Shown piece by piece: positions 1-11,900 of a DNA stretch of 64,000 nt. The notes below the pieces were generated by a model. The model worked only from the letters and a program-made list of their open reading frames with translations, had not been told where the DNA came from and searched no databases. This DNA comes from Trileptium ribeirensis. Lineage: Eukaryota; Nematoda; Enoplea; Enoplida; Thoracostomopsidae. The stretch's first letter is position 1. Each line of letters opens with the position of its first letter. The DNA is taken from positions 118,762-182,761 of the forward strand of contig JASANE010029061.1 of NCBI GenBank assembly GCA_030248225.1, in the 5' to 3' direction. A program made the translations under genes and the position numbers.

Positions 1-2944
1 TTTTGACCAAAAAACCCTGCCCCAAACCCACATTTTTGGTCCATTATCGCTATATATTTGCGAAATTTCATTGCAATATCTATAACTCGACAACGTGTTG
101 GGCGATGTTGGTAATTTTGTTCCATGTGGTGCTATGTACGGTCACCATACACTGCTACAAGTATTTTGTTATATGACCCCCTTTTGCCGAAAGGGGCTGA
201 AAATCCCCTTTTCGGACCCAGATTTCCAAATTTAATTACTAATAGTAATTTGGCAATTATTGAATTTTGAGAAGTAGAAGCGCTAGCTTCGGAATCGAAG
301 AATTCTCACTAGACCGCACTATGGTGAAAAAGATGGGCGTCCGTTTATTTTTTCTCTGTGAACCGGACTTCGTTATCTCAACGTAACCCGATATAGACGT
401 GTGAAGGCTCTTATGAAAGCTACAATACTCTAGATGTGCGTTTTGGAGGGTTTATTCCGATTCGACACACCCTGGTCCCACCACAGGGGGTCAAAGGGGG
501 TACCCAGGGGCACATGCTAAAATAGGTCATTCTTGCTCATAACTCGGCAACGCTTGAGCCTATTTGAATTATTTTGCTATCAAAATATGTGTGTTAAGAA
601 CCTTTACTTATGGGTATATAAATTGTTTTGCTCGGGTCCCTATGGGGCATCGAGGACTTTAGCAAATGGCCAAATTTTTAAAATTTTGGTAAACCTTCGT
701 CGAGGTGTAGCTATATAACTACTCAAGCGATTCGAACGAAATCCGATGAGTGGACAGAGCTACTGTGGAGCTACGGTGTCAATAGATTTGATGTAGGACC
801 CCTGGGTCAATTGGTATTTGAGGCCAAAGTTGGGCCCGACGCCATATTTAGTCATGTGTGACATTATCATTTCTAACTGTATATTAATAGATTTGTGGCT
901 CATAATAAGTTCATATGGCTTTTCGTGGGTGCTGATTTCCAATCTTCACTGTATTTAAACGTATCTCTTTGTGTGGATGTAGTTATATCAATGGATGAGA
1001 AAAGGTGAGTGGTGCGAAAGGGACGAGTGTCATACGGTCTAGCAAATTCTGTTTATGTTTTTTGAGCTCCTGTGCTTTTGTTAAGATTCTTATATACCTA
1101 AATTACATAATAATGTTGTTCACGATTCGTAAGCAGTTCTGAGGCAGAGTTAACCCTCTTAGGGTGCGTATTAGATAACTGTCTATCAGTTTTGCCGCAT
1201 CTATGCATTATTGAACAGCACATTAATAAATATTTCTTGGTGAGTTACATTTTTGTTTCGTAACAGGAATATATTTTTAATGAGTTGTTCCACTGTATGT
1301 TAACGTTACAGTTTCTCATTTCTCCGAATTGATAGACTTGGCATGTCGCCAAAATTCTAGTGGTATTTTGTTGATGGCTGGACCGATTTGGCTGATACTT
1401 TCACTGCACACATAATATGCTTTTGTGGCTTACTTATAGTACAAACATAATTTATTGCAATATCTCGTTCGTTCACGGATTTAGGGATCAATAAACCAAT
1501 AAATTATATCGTTGCCAAGCATATCTTAGTGAATTGATGTGCCGATTTGATTCAACTTTTTACAACTTATGTATGTCTGTTAATATAAGTCAGTGATATA
1601 GTATCGTTGAAATACCTACATCCATGATATATAAAACAGGCTAAAGCATTATTTAAGCGCAAAATTATGCCACCGAATTAAAGCGTTGTCATGTCTTCTT
1701 GGCAGTGATCGTGCCGATATGGTTAAAAGTACCACAACAAATGTGGTCCCATGTGAAGTACTTGTAGCGGCAATATAACGGAAATATCACGCTTCAGCTC
1801 AGAGTTGAGCTTTATTTTTTCGTTCAGTCTGCACAGCTTGCGCCATGTCACTAGTAAGGTTAACAGTTTATTTTTCATGTTATGCAATTTGGGAATGTCA
1901 GTTTGTCGATTTTTTGTTGTCGCACCGTAACTAAAATTTGAAACGTCGGATTGTTTTGTGCGATAGCTTAAACGACACTTTCTAATCTCTCTTTGTGCCC
2001 TTTAGCTAGGGCCGAAGCCAGGTTCCAAGTCCTTCCCCGTGTAAAAGTGGATCGAACGGGCTCGGCACAGGTCAAAATGAGGTTGCACATAGTAAATTTT
2101 TTGGCTGTATTTCGGCAAAGCGTGCAGATAATGTAATCAAATTAGCTTCATATTGTAGAAAAATTAATGCTCTATAAAGCTTATCACAAGTTTATCTATG
2201 GGTTGATGGTTAGGATCCAATGGGTTTTTAAAAGGTCGACAAAGATTGTATCTAGGGTTTTCTTGTGCTCATTTTGTAGCGCGAGCGAAGTTCTTTGTAG
2301 TTTCACATGATGCGTTATTGTAATAGTTATCTATGTTATGCAAGAGTAAACTTAGGACGCGCCCACAACCACCTTCTTTTGACACCATATACAAAACGTT
2401 GTTAGCGTACAAAACTCAGTTTTCCATAGCTGTATCCAATTTGGACATTTTTCTGTTCCATAACGCCATTAGCGAATGCAATTCGGCCCCGGTACTTTAA
2501 CGCCAATGTGTTCGCGAACATTTTCAAATTATAACGTATGGAATATGAAACGGGCTAATTTCTGTTCTTTAACGCAAAAATGAAATTTGTGTTCAGTGAA
2601 CAACTGAATCGCAATCCCCTTTATCAAAAGAGGCGCAGCTTAAGTTTACTCATGAATTATAAGATTGGGTAAAAATAGGTTTTAAATGGGCCCAGAGACC
2701 CGAAACATGCGAAATGGGTCATATATACGTAACCAATAAAAATATATCGTGTCTTCTGGCTTTCCACAGGTTTGAAAGAAGTCTTGCATAGTTGACCGCT
2801 AGGCGAAGAATCCGCTGTGCTGCCTTTCAATAATTTATTGGTGATAATACTGTATCTTGGACTATATTTAGTGATTTGGATTACCAATGCAGGAAGTACT
2901 CGTTTACATTCTACAACCATTGGTTTTGTCACAGGAGTTTCGTA
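1..2944. other. AT-rich region without recognised gene
   Basis: I see no exon with both splice signals and an open phase here. Two short related stretches near 80-125 and 536-580 (both carry a 'taactcg(a/g)caacg' core) suggest an old, degenerate dispersed repeat. GC-rich purine/pyrimidine patches near 180-230 and 480-510 are probably parts of the same relic. The promoter and 5' UTR of the Ran-binding protein gene should lie at the right end of this stretch, but no clear core promoter is visible. Confidence 0.4.
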
Positions 2945-2956
2945 ATGGAGTCACGA
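2945..2956 (+). CDS. RanBD gene exon 1 (start codon exon)
   Basis: The exon encodes M-E-S-R and is followed directly by donor gtaagg at 2957. It ends in phase 0, which matches the phase-0 acceptor at 3105. It was chosen because it is the nearest upstream ATG that joins in frame. A non-coding leader or a different first exon cannot be excluded. Confidence 0.5.
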
Positions 2957-5900
2957 GTAAGGGTTAAAACAGAATTACATTAACTTATTTCCAGGCTCCT
3001 GGTGTCACTTGCCAAAAACATCACCACGCGGTCAGTGAGCCATCATTGACTGAGCAGTGCGTTTGCATAAAGCCACATGAAAGTTATCACTATGATCATT
3101 TTAGGTTTGGTCTGAATCGCTTTCCAGTATAACGCCTGGGGAGTCACCTCTGAAGGCCGGTGCAACTCATGAAAGTGGAACGCGTCAAGGTTCGTCATCG
3201 CAAGATAATGCACCGGAGTCGTCAGATAGTTTGAAGACGTTTTCATTTAAACCCGCTGAAGGTACTAATGGTATGTCTGATGCATCGATATCCACTTATT
3301 GTGATAGCGGACTTTACCTCATGCGGTGTCGTGCTATCGATAAAAGAAAATATAACTTCGTATTCAGGCTACTCTGGAATCTTCATTTGCTGCAAATTTT
3401 GCCCCGAGCGTCCTGGATCAGAACTGGTGACGCTGGATTTTGCCAAAGGCTTGATCTAACCCCCCCCCCCCCCTACGCGGCGTCAATAGACGTCGAAACG
3501 AGAAACGCTAAAATTGTTAACAAAAGGCGTCAGAAACGTCTTTATTCGTGTAAAAACACACTTTTCAACCATTTTTTCTGAAATTAATCAAATTTGCTAT
3601 GCAAAAACTGTCAAATATTTTATGTCAGCTGAGGTAGTTTTTGCCGTTGGAAGCCAAAAATTTAGCCAGGGGACCACCCGTTTTTTGCCAGAGGGCACCG
3701 AAAACTTTAAGGTACCCACTTTGGAGAATCCAGCTACAGTCATCTTATGCAGCAATTTGTCTGCCCACTTTAAGCACTAAAGTGATCCACTTTGAATTGT
3801 TAAATTTTATTACATAAAGGCAAATATTTAGCGAACCGTCCGCCATGTACTTCGAGCACAGTTCGCGAAATATGAACAAGTGGCCATTGTTGCAGTTCGC
3901 GTGCTATTTGCTTTTATTTTATGTTCATAATTATATGTACACTCATTAATATTTTAAACAAACAATTTCTACAATAAAATGTCCTGGGGCTGCAGTCCAC
4001 ACTATCACACAACAAATTGCAAATTATCGGATGTTCTAAGTTTTGACTTCAGGCCCTTGCTTCTTGCTTACTGCAAGGGTTACAGAAAGCTTAAAGCAAC
4101 CGTAATGATTTGGTGTTACATAAGTGCTGGTCTTTGTGTAAGAAGCTCTTCATAATAACATCGCTACAGTAATTCGATATATGCCATATTATGGTATCTA
4201 TTGAATTACTGTTGCGGTTGTTTATAGCTGAGGAAACGTGCCAGTAAAGCATATTTCTATATGTGCGGGTCAATTTAGCGTCGTTATTAAGCTCCGTATG
4301 TTGCGATGTTGAAACTATGAAAGTAGTATAACTGGCCCGCCGAAAACTGAGATGATGCCACCAATATCTTTCTTACAAACCGAATATTTCTCGGGTTGAG
4401 AGGAATTGGATAAACCCAATAAATGGTTTGGGGTGATCGGTTGAACCAATGGCAATAATTATTGTGGAACCGACCACCCATGATATTCATTATACCGACC
4501 TACGACTTAGTACTAAGCTGGTGCAGTCCAGTCTATCAGTTTACAAACTGAGGCTCATTATGCTTTATCCATGACGAAATGTATGTAGTTATTGCGACAT
4601 CTGACACGGGTTAACATTAAAGTGCGGACTCCGAGAAGTGTCATTAGAGAAGTGTAGTTTTTCGTTATGATAATACTAATACATTGTTGCGTCTCAGCTG
4701 TCAACTTACGGCAGTTTTGCTTGAAAAGCCTTTTATACGAACAGCACTTATTAGTTATTGCAGCTCCAAATTCATCTGCATCGGACACCCGTACAATATT
4801 TGGCAATTCGTCGGCCAGCAATGTAACACCAGAGCGGGTGGCAATACCTGGCAACTGGTTAGGTGGAAATATACGAAGCTCTTTCAGCCCGAGTGAATTT
4901 AGACAGCAAAAGGACGAGAGGTCGGCTGGGTTAGGCGAGGAACAGTTTGCTTCGTTTTCTTTTGCAAGTTTGTCAACTGCCTTCCCCAGTAGCAGTACCG
5001 TAACACCACAAGCGCGCACACAAAAGGTTTCTGTCACGAACAATAACAGCGATGGTTGGCGTTTTCAAGCAAAAGCGCTAGATGAGACGAAGCCTGCTTT
5101 CTTGGCACAAGGTAAGGATTTGCTGTGTAGTCGTATGCATCTGGATTAAATGGATTCTATAGAAATTCGCGGCATATTTATATATTCACTGAAAAAAGGA
5201 ACTTACATACTGGTATAAAACATAGATTGTGAGTCTCTCGATGCCAATTAGCTAATTTAAGTGATGGTACAATTTTTCAGAAAATGTTAAGAAAGTTTAG
5301 GAAATACATAAAATAATTCCGGAAATTTTTATCAGTATTAGTATGGACTTGACTTATTTTTAATTCTGTAACAGACATCTTAACTTAATCTGCAACCGGA
5401 TCTGGCCAGTGCCTACCGTGCCGTTTGTAGACTTTTAATATGACGCGTTGTCGTCCACTAGCCGGGTGTATACAAATTTGGTATTTACATATAAAAATCA
5501 TATTTCTCAATAGTCTATTTCCACAATATTGCAACACATAATGACTCAAGCAAAATTATTATTCTATTTCTCAATCTACGTGAAAATCATCAGGTGCGGG
5601 GCGTACCGAACGTTAGTGTTCTGTTCGCCTATGTTGACTTGTACTTTCGACTTCTACGGGGTAAAGTTAAATTTGGAAAAATAACGAATGCAGGTATAAT
5701 CATACTTGCAGTACAAACAGAATGCTTTGTGATAATGGTGGTTGTCGTCTTACATAGAATTTGTTGGATCGTTCGTTGGTTCTCTCCAAATCGTTCGTTC
5801 TTCAGTTTTCTGCATTTTTACTTTGTTTTTTTCGATTCCATGAAAATTTCGTCAGGAGAATGTACCGGGAGGGTAGAGTTACTTATTTGGAACCAGATGG

Positions 5901-8900
5901 GCTTTTTACAGGGGACATGCAGTGGGTGCACGATCACCACCCCCGGCTGAACCAGGGAGTTTGAAATCTAGAAAAATTCGGAAGTTAGTGTTTTTTGCGG
6001 AAAGCGCTAAAATCGTTAACAAATTGCCCGAGAAACAACAAAGATGTTTCTGTTGAAGGTAAAAGTGACTTTTAAACTAATATTTATATGTATTTAATTG
6101 ATTTTTTCGTCAGAATAGAATGGCACTTTACGACAGTTTTGCGTCAACTGAGAGTGTTTTTACCTCGGAATGCGAGAAAACTTTCCATGTTCATGGAGCC
6201 AGTGAAGCAAAAATTTCGCAGTGGGGCTCGAACCTTGTGGCATCCAGTTTTTGCAAGGTGCCATCGAAGACTGGTTTAGCTATTTCTAAAACACGGGAGA
6301 GCTGTGTTGACCTGGATAAGTCGAAAGTACTTATATTCGCTAGCTTGTGCAAGGAAAAGCCAGATTTATAAATTTTGTGATTGGTGCTGCTCGTTAACAT
6401 TAATATTCGACTCTGTTCGTAGCACTGGTATCATCCCAAATACTGCAATTTACAGAGGTTGCTGAAAAGACCGAATCTGATCAAAACGATGTTGAAGTCG
6501 TGTATCAGCGTGCTGCCAGCGATGAACAGAAAGCGCGCGCTGCACGGTACATGTTGCCAGATAATTTCTATGCAAACGAGAATGATCCTCCTACATGTCC
6601 AGGATGCCGTGGATGCATGGATGAATCCGATGGTGGGTGAAATTCATTAGTTGATTATTCCTACTGGGCTTCTCCAAAAATCGTTGGGTGATGCCGTGTC
6701 TCTGGTATTTTTCAGTGTCCATTTCAAAACGGGTGACCGGATTTGTGCCTGCGAGGAAAAATATGGGCTCCACTTAATAAATGTTTACTTCCTTTGTGAA
6801 ACACTCCCATTTGAAGCAAAACATTGACAATAATTTTTAACTCATTTTGAAGGTGAAAATTTGATTAAATCAAGTAAAATGTAGATTTAAAATTGCCTGT
6901 AATCTCAGCAGAGACATCTTATCAGTATTTTTGAGGCGAGTTTAGCTTTTTTTGCGTTTCTCTTGTAAAATATTGAATTTTGAAAATTTGCAGACTTAGA
7001 AGTGGTTGACCCTGAAGCGCTCTCATTTCATGCTCGCTTGGCAGAATGCGGTGGTCCCGTGCTTCCGAGTAGGACGCCCATGCCCCCCGCTGATTTCCAG
7101 TAAATGGGGAAGCCAGACCGACGAAAAACCTTACAATAATGCAACGAGAAAGAGAATGAAGCTATGTAGTTATTATAATGGTGCTTGCTTCTTATAACGA
7201 TTCAGAAGGTCGAACTAATGACTAGGTACAATTTCAGTTCACGTTCGTTTGTCGTGCTGTACGCATTTTGATGCATATATTTACTGTTAAACGGAATCAA
7301 GTGTAGAATCATGAGAAAAAACTAGTACATGAAAACCAACGTGCCTGATTTTTCGTATGGCACACATAAATTTAATATAGGAACATAATTGTTTATTTTA
7401 TACTACGTGATGTGTAAATTTTAGAAGAAAGTCCACCGGAAGTCGACCAAGCCTCGGGTTTAATGCAGCGTTTGTCTGCTGTCGATGAGGATACGCTAAA
7501 TAATAACACGATCCGGCAGAGCAGAGCCAATGCGCAAAGCGGCCAAGCAGCAGAGACTTCGGGAAGTAGTACACCGTCAAAATCGGATGTAATTATAGAA
7601 CACCGTGCAACGTTGAAAGAAGGCGTTCCACCTGAGGTAAAACTCGTTTATTGAAACAAAGTGAGGAAAACGAATCTCCTGTAACGATTAAATAAGCAAA
7701 ATTTACCTATGGCAATCGTCACTCTTCATTTGATATAGTTTTTCAATTTTTTGTTGCACCCACAGTTATCTAGTTTTCTCACTCTCTTTTTTTAGTACCA
7801 GAAATTGGAGAAACTGGCACTGATTATCATTTTGGCCTTACTTGTTTTGGAACATTTAATGTTATAACTCTTGCTAAAGAGGTCAGATCAAAAAATTGAT
7901 TGACGGTTACAACTTCGTTGTTCTGCAATTTTTTGTCTGATAATCTATTTCGAAGTGAGAGTTTTAAAATACTATAAAATGAAACTACTGTTGTAATTTT
8001 GACTGTTTGCCGCGGTCAACGTGTGACTTGTATTTTCACAGTTTTGTTTTTAATATTGTTCAAAATTTCGCAATACAACCGGAAGTACACAGAGCCTGCA
8101 ACATTAAAAATGCTTTTTCAAACATGCGACTTATAAATTTACGAAAACATTTTATTTTGTTTGGTAGCAAGACGAAATCATGGGTTTGTGGTTTCGAAAT
8201 TTGCTGTAAATAACCGTAACTTTGCCTATAAAGCATTCCTGATGTATCTGGGAATTTGTCTTTGTTGTCTGTATCTGGAATGTGCCTTTCGTTGTGGGCT
8301 CTGAAAACATAGCTTCGAACATCTGATGTTCGCTGAGCACGGATTTGGAACGCTCGACTGCGCCAGTTATTGGGATATTCATAATACTTAAACGTAGAGT
8401 AACGTAGTGCAACTAAAAATTTTACAAGATAAATGACATTAATTTCTATTTTTTGTAATGTAAAAGTTGCTTTTGGTTTACTTTTCTATGCACCGCTAGT
8501 TTTGAGCTCCGTGTAAACACTTAAAAGACAAAGTTATATTTTACTACCGCCAGGCACTGAACACATTTTGGTTTCTACATTTTCAGAAAACTTTGCGGGG
8601 GGGCATGAACCGCCCTTGGTTCGAATCTGGGGGCGTGAATTGGAGGAGGCTTGGCTTAACTGAGGGGCGAACTGATAGGTCGAAATTTAAAAATTTTCAA
8701 AATTTAATATCTGCGAGAACGCTAAAAATCTCAATAAATAGAGACGTTATAATTCTGATAAATTGCTACTTGATTTCTGGCAGTACGTTTTTAACGTTAC
8801 GAGGAAAATAAAATCTGAAAGTTCGTTATTCTTCGTACGTCGTTGTCTGCTTTAAAGTTTATTTTTTAGCAAAATTCTAGTATATAATAGTGTAAAGAAT

Positions 8901-11900
8901 TTATTTATTTATTACATAATGCGCTCTATAAATTTTGTGCGACCTACATATTGTTGCAAAGTTTTCGTATTTTAGAATGTCGCGCAGGGTACAGTGATTC
9001 TAAGCGGAGATAAAGATAAGGGCGCATACAAAATTCAATTTTTCGATAATAAGCAAAAAGCTTATCTCAATCATTTGATCGTTCGAACAGCGTCGGCTGG
9101 GGTTAGTCTAAATTTATCTCTGTTATAGTTCAACACGATATCTTAATGTTGCATTCTTTTCCAGGACGGTTAACTGTAAAAATTTGCCCGCCTCACTTTT
9201 AATGCAATTTATTTCTTGAAGTTTGGTTATTGGGCAGAACCATCGGTTTAATCGTAAAATATTGTAAAACTTTGGTAAAATTCTTAGCCGTTTTGGGTTT
9301 TTGTTTTCCTGAGCAGCATAGCTCTCCGGGGTTATTTTAGGCCCTCCCCAGATAGGGGTCAGTAAAGGAAAAATTTACTGACCCCAAAGGGTTCAGTAGC
9401 AAGGGGTCACTTCGGAAACTAGGGGTCGTGACCCCTTAAGGGGTCAGTAATTTTATAAAAATTAATACATTTTTCTTTCAGGTGTCCCAACATACCTCTG
9501 TGGCGCTGGTTTTTTTTCAGTTTTTGGCCATAATACATAGTATACATGCATATTTTAGGTTTGGTGACCAAATAATTGATTGTTTAGCCTACGATATGCG
9601 TGTATATGAGTTAGAAATTTTCTAGTGACCCCTTAAGGGGTCAATTTTTTGAAAAAAACGTAAATTTTAAGGGGTCGTTTTTGCGAAAAAGTAGGGGTCG
9701 GTGTCTAGGGGAGGGGAGCTCGCCGGGAGGGGGGAGGTGATCCTTGGGGTCGCCCCCCCTTCCCCCTCTAAAATAACCCCAGGCTCTTAACGATAACTAG
9801 GATCTGGAAACGTAGACAGGATTTAGCTTCGCTAAAAGTCAACTTTTATTTATATGATGTAACTTACAAGTGGAAAGAATAAACGTTTCACCATGTTTTG
9901 TATCAAGACTTGTTTTTGGGTTAAGTTTGATCACGTATACCGATTTGACTGAAGTGCGTCCATATAGAGTTTAACCTTTAGGTGCTAATAAATAGTTTTT
10001 ACAACCATACATCTTGATAACTCGAGTGATGAGTTGTCATTGTTTGGCTTTCTCGAATTTGGTGCATGTTCATACCCACTGGACTTCTTACTCATTATTT
10101 GTTGAAATTTCCTATATTTTAATGTGTTGAGAAACAATAACGGTGCGTTTGAAATAATTTATTTTGCATGTTTGGCAAATTCCAACGTGCGAACACTATT
10201 CTTACTTTTCTTGCATATAGCTTTCACTAATCAGGAACAAGAAATAGGACCTAAATTTTGAAGCATTGTGATTTGCAAATAGTTTTTCAAGAATACATTA
10301 ATAGTAAAATTTTAATAAAATTTTGAGGCTAAATTTTTAACTCAAAATATGATCAAAAAAGTTTGACGTGTTAACGCCCCTCAGCAAAACTCGTTCAGAA
10401 GAACACATTTAGACCAAAACCTTTGTTGAATCCGAATATTGTTCAGACATCAGATTTACAGATATTTTGTGTCATAGGGTCATGTGTATGCATCTGCACG
10501 CATATTTATATTTCCGTTTTGTATTATCGGATGCTACTGTTTGATTATGTGCAACAGATATTTTTAGTAAGAGCGAGCTTGTTTCAATGTCAGCTACGAA
10601 ACAGGTGCAGCTATCCAGATAACATTAGTGTGCTTACAATACTTACCCTGTATTTTTCAGATCCTAGGACATTAAATGTGGACAAAAATTTTGTAGAATT
10701 TTTTCAGACAACAGGAGAATGTCGCTGATTCAATTTTTTGAAAACTGTCACAAATTTTCAACTAAATCGTGATTTGATGTTTTAGGTATTTATAATTGGC
10801 AAAATTAGCCGATATTCGGTCACGTGGCAGGCTCACGATCCAATCGCGTTTATCCGTAGACAGCTGTTATATCCTGGGGAGCCAGATTTACGCTTTGAAA
10901 TTGTGTTTTCGTCTAATTGGGGCTAATTAGCGGAATACAGTGTTATAGGTCATCGTATGCTATTTTGAAAATGCCGTAACATTTTGTCACTTCGGTTAAC
11001 CAAATTGTCTATGATGCACACTTGTGCATTTGTTGCACTGTTGATGGCGAAAAATTCATGATTTGATGTTTTAGGTATTTAGAGTTGGCAAAACTAGTCG
11101 ATATTCGGTCGTGTGGCAGGCTCACGATCCAATTGCGTTTATTCGTAGACAGCTATTATATCCTGGGGAGCCAAATTTACGGTTTGAACTTGTGTTTTCG
11201 TCCGAGGCGGCTGCCACCGAATTTCATGCGAGATTCAATGACGTAAAGAGTTCTACACTTATTTTTAAATAGCTGTAGAAGACTCTGTTTGATTCTGTAT
11301 TATGGAACACCTTGTAAAACCTACAAATGGGTCATTTCACGAAACCATGTCATTTATTCGGGGGGGGGCTACTTCGGCTTTTTTGGCCCATACCACCAGT
11401 CTTTTGAAAGGAAATTTAATGTCGCTGTGAGGTGTAGTATTAGCATGTCCGACGGTCATAATGAGGTATGGTGGACCTCTGTACCCTTAACATAGCAGGA
11501 GCAACAGGCCCTCAAACCGGGTTGGCCAAATGAAACCAAAAACACATGTCCCACTAGAAACGTTCGCCTTATCGCCAGCACGTGATACATATGTGCGTTT
11601 TTCATTTCACTGTGATCCTTTGGTATTTGCTAATTTTTCGGCAAAAACTTGGGAGTAAGCATCGACACTGAAGCTGACGTCAGGTCCGAAAATTTTTTTC
11701 TTGGCATGTAGCCCCCCCCCCGACCAAGGTCAAATCTGGCAGCTTTCAGACGCTGGTAAATAACGTCAAAGTTCACTAGCGCCAAAAAAGCTATATAACG
11801 GTAATCATAATCAGTCAGGTTTTATTGAAAAAAGAATATCAGCGTCTGTCCATGTGTTGTTTGATTATGAGGTCGAAGGTCATAAAGTGCCAAAAATGGG

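Larger units (their letters stand above)
3440..8810. repeat. Three intronic copies of a dispersed repeat (near 3440-3590, 5860-6060, 8595-8790)
   Basis: Each copy has a C- or G-rich stretch (for example 3461-3474 and 8598-8604). About 30-90 bases later comes a related AT-rich end with the core 'aacgctaaaat(t/c)gttaac' (3507, about 6006, about 8718, the last more diverged). They sit in different introns of the RanBD gene. No target duplications were resolved. Confidence 0.4.

Noticed and set aside
2657..2932. 91-codon minus-strand frame just upstream of the RanBD gene
   Set aside because: No motif and no splice partners. It overlaps the likely promoter or leader of the + strand gene.
6114..6371. 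Ser-rich 84-codon frame (M-A-L-Y-D-S-F-A-S-T...) after a good acceptor, tempting as a RanBD gene exon
   Set aside because: The acceptor gives phase 0 but the exons on both sides need phase 1, and no donor restores the phase. I left it out, though an extra unseen exon could rescue it.
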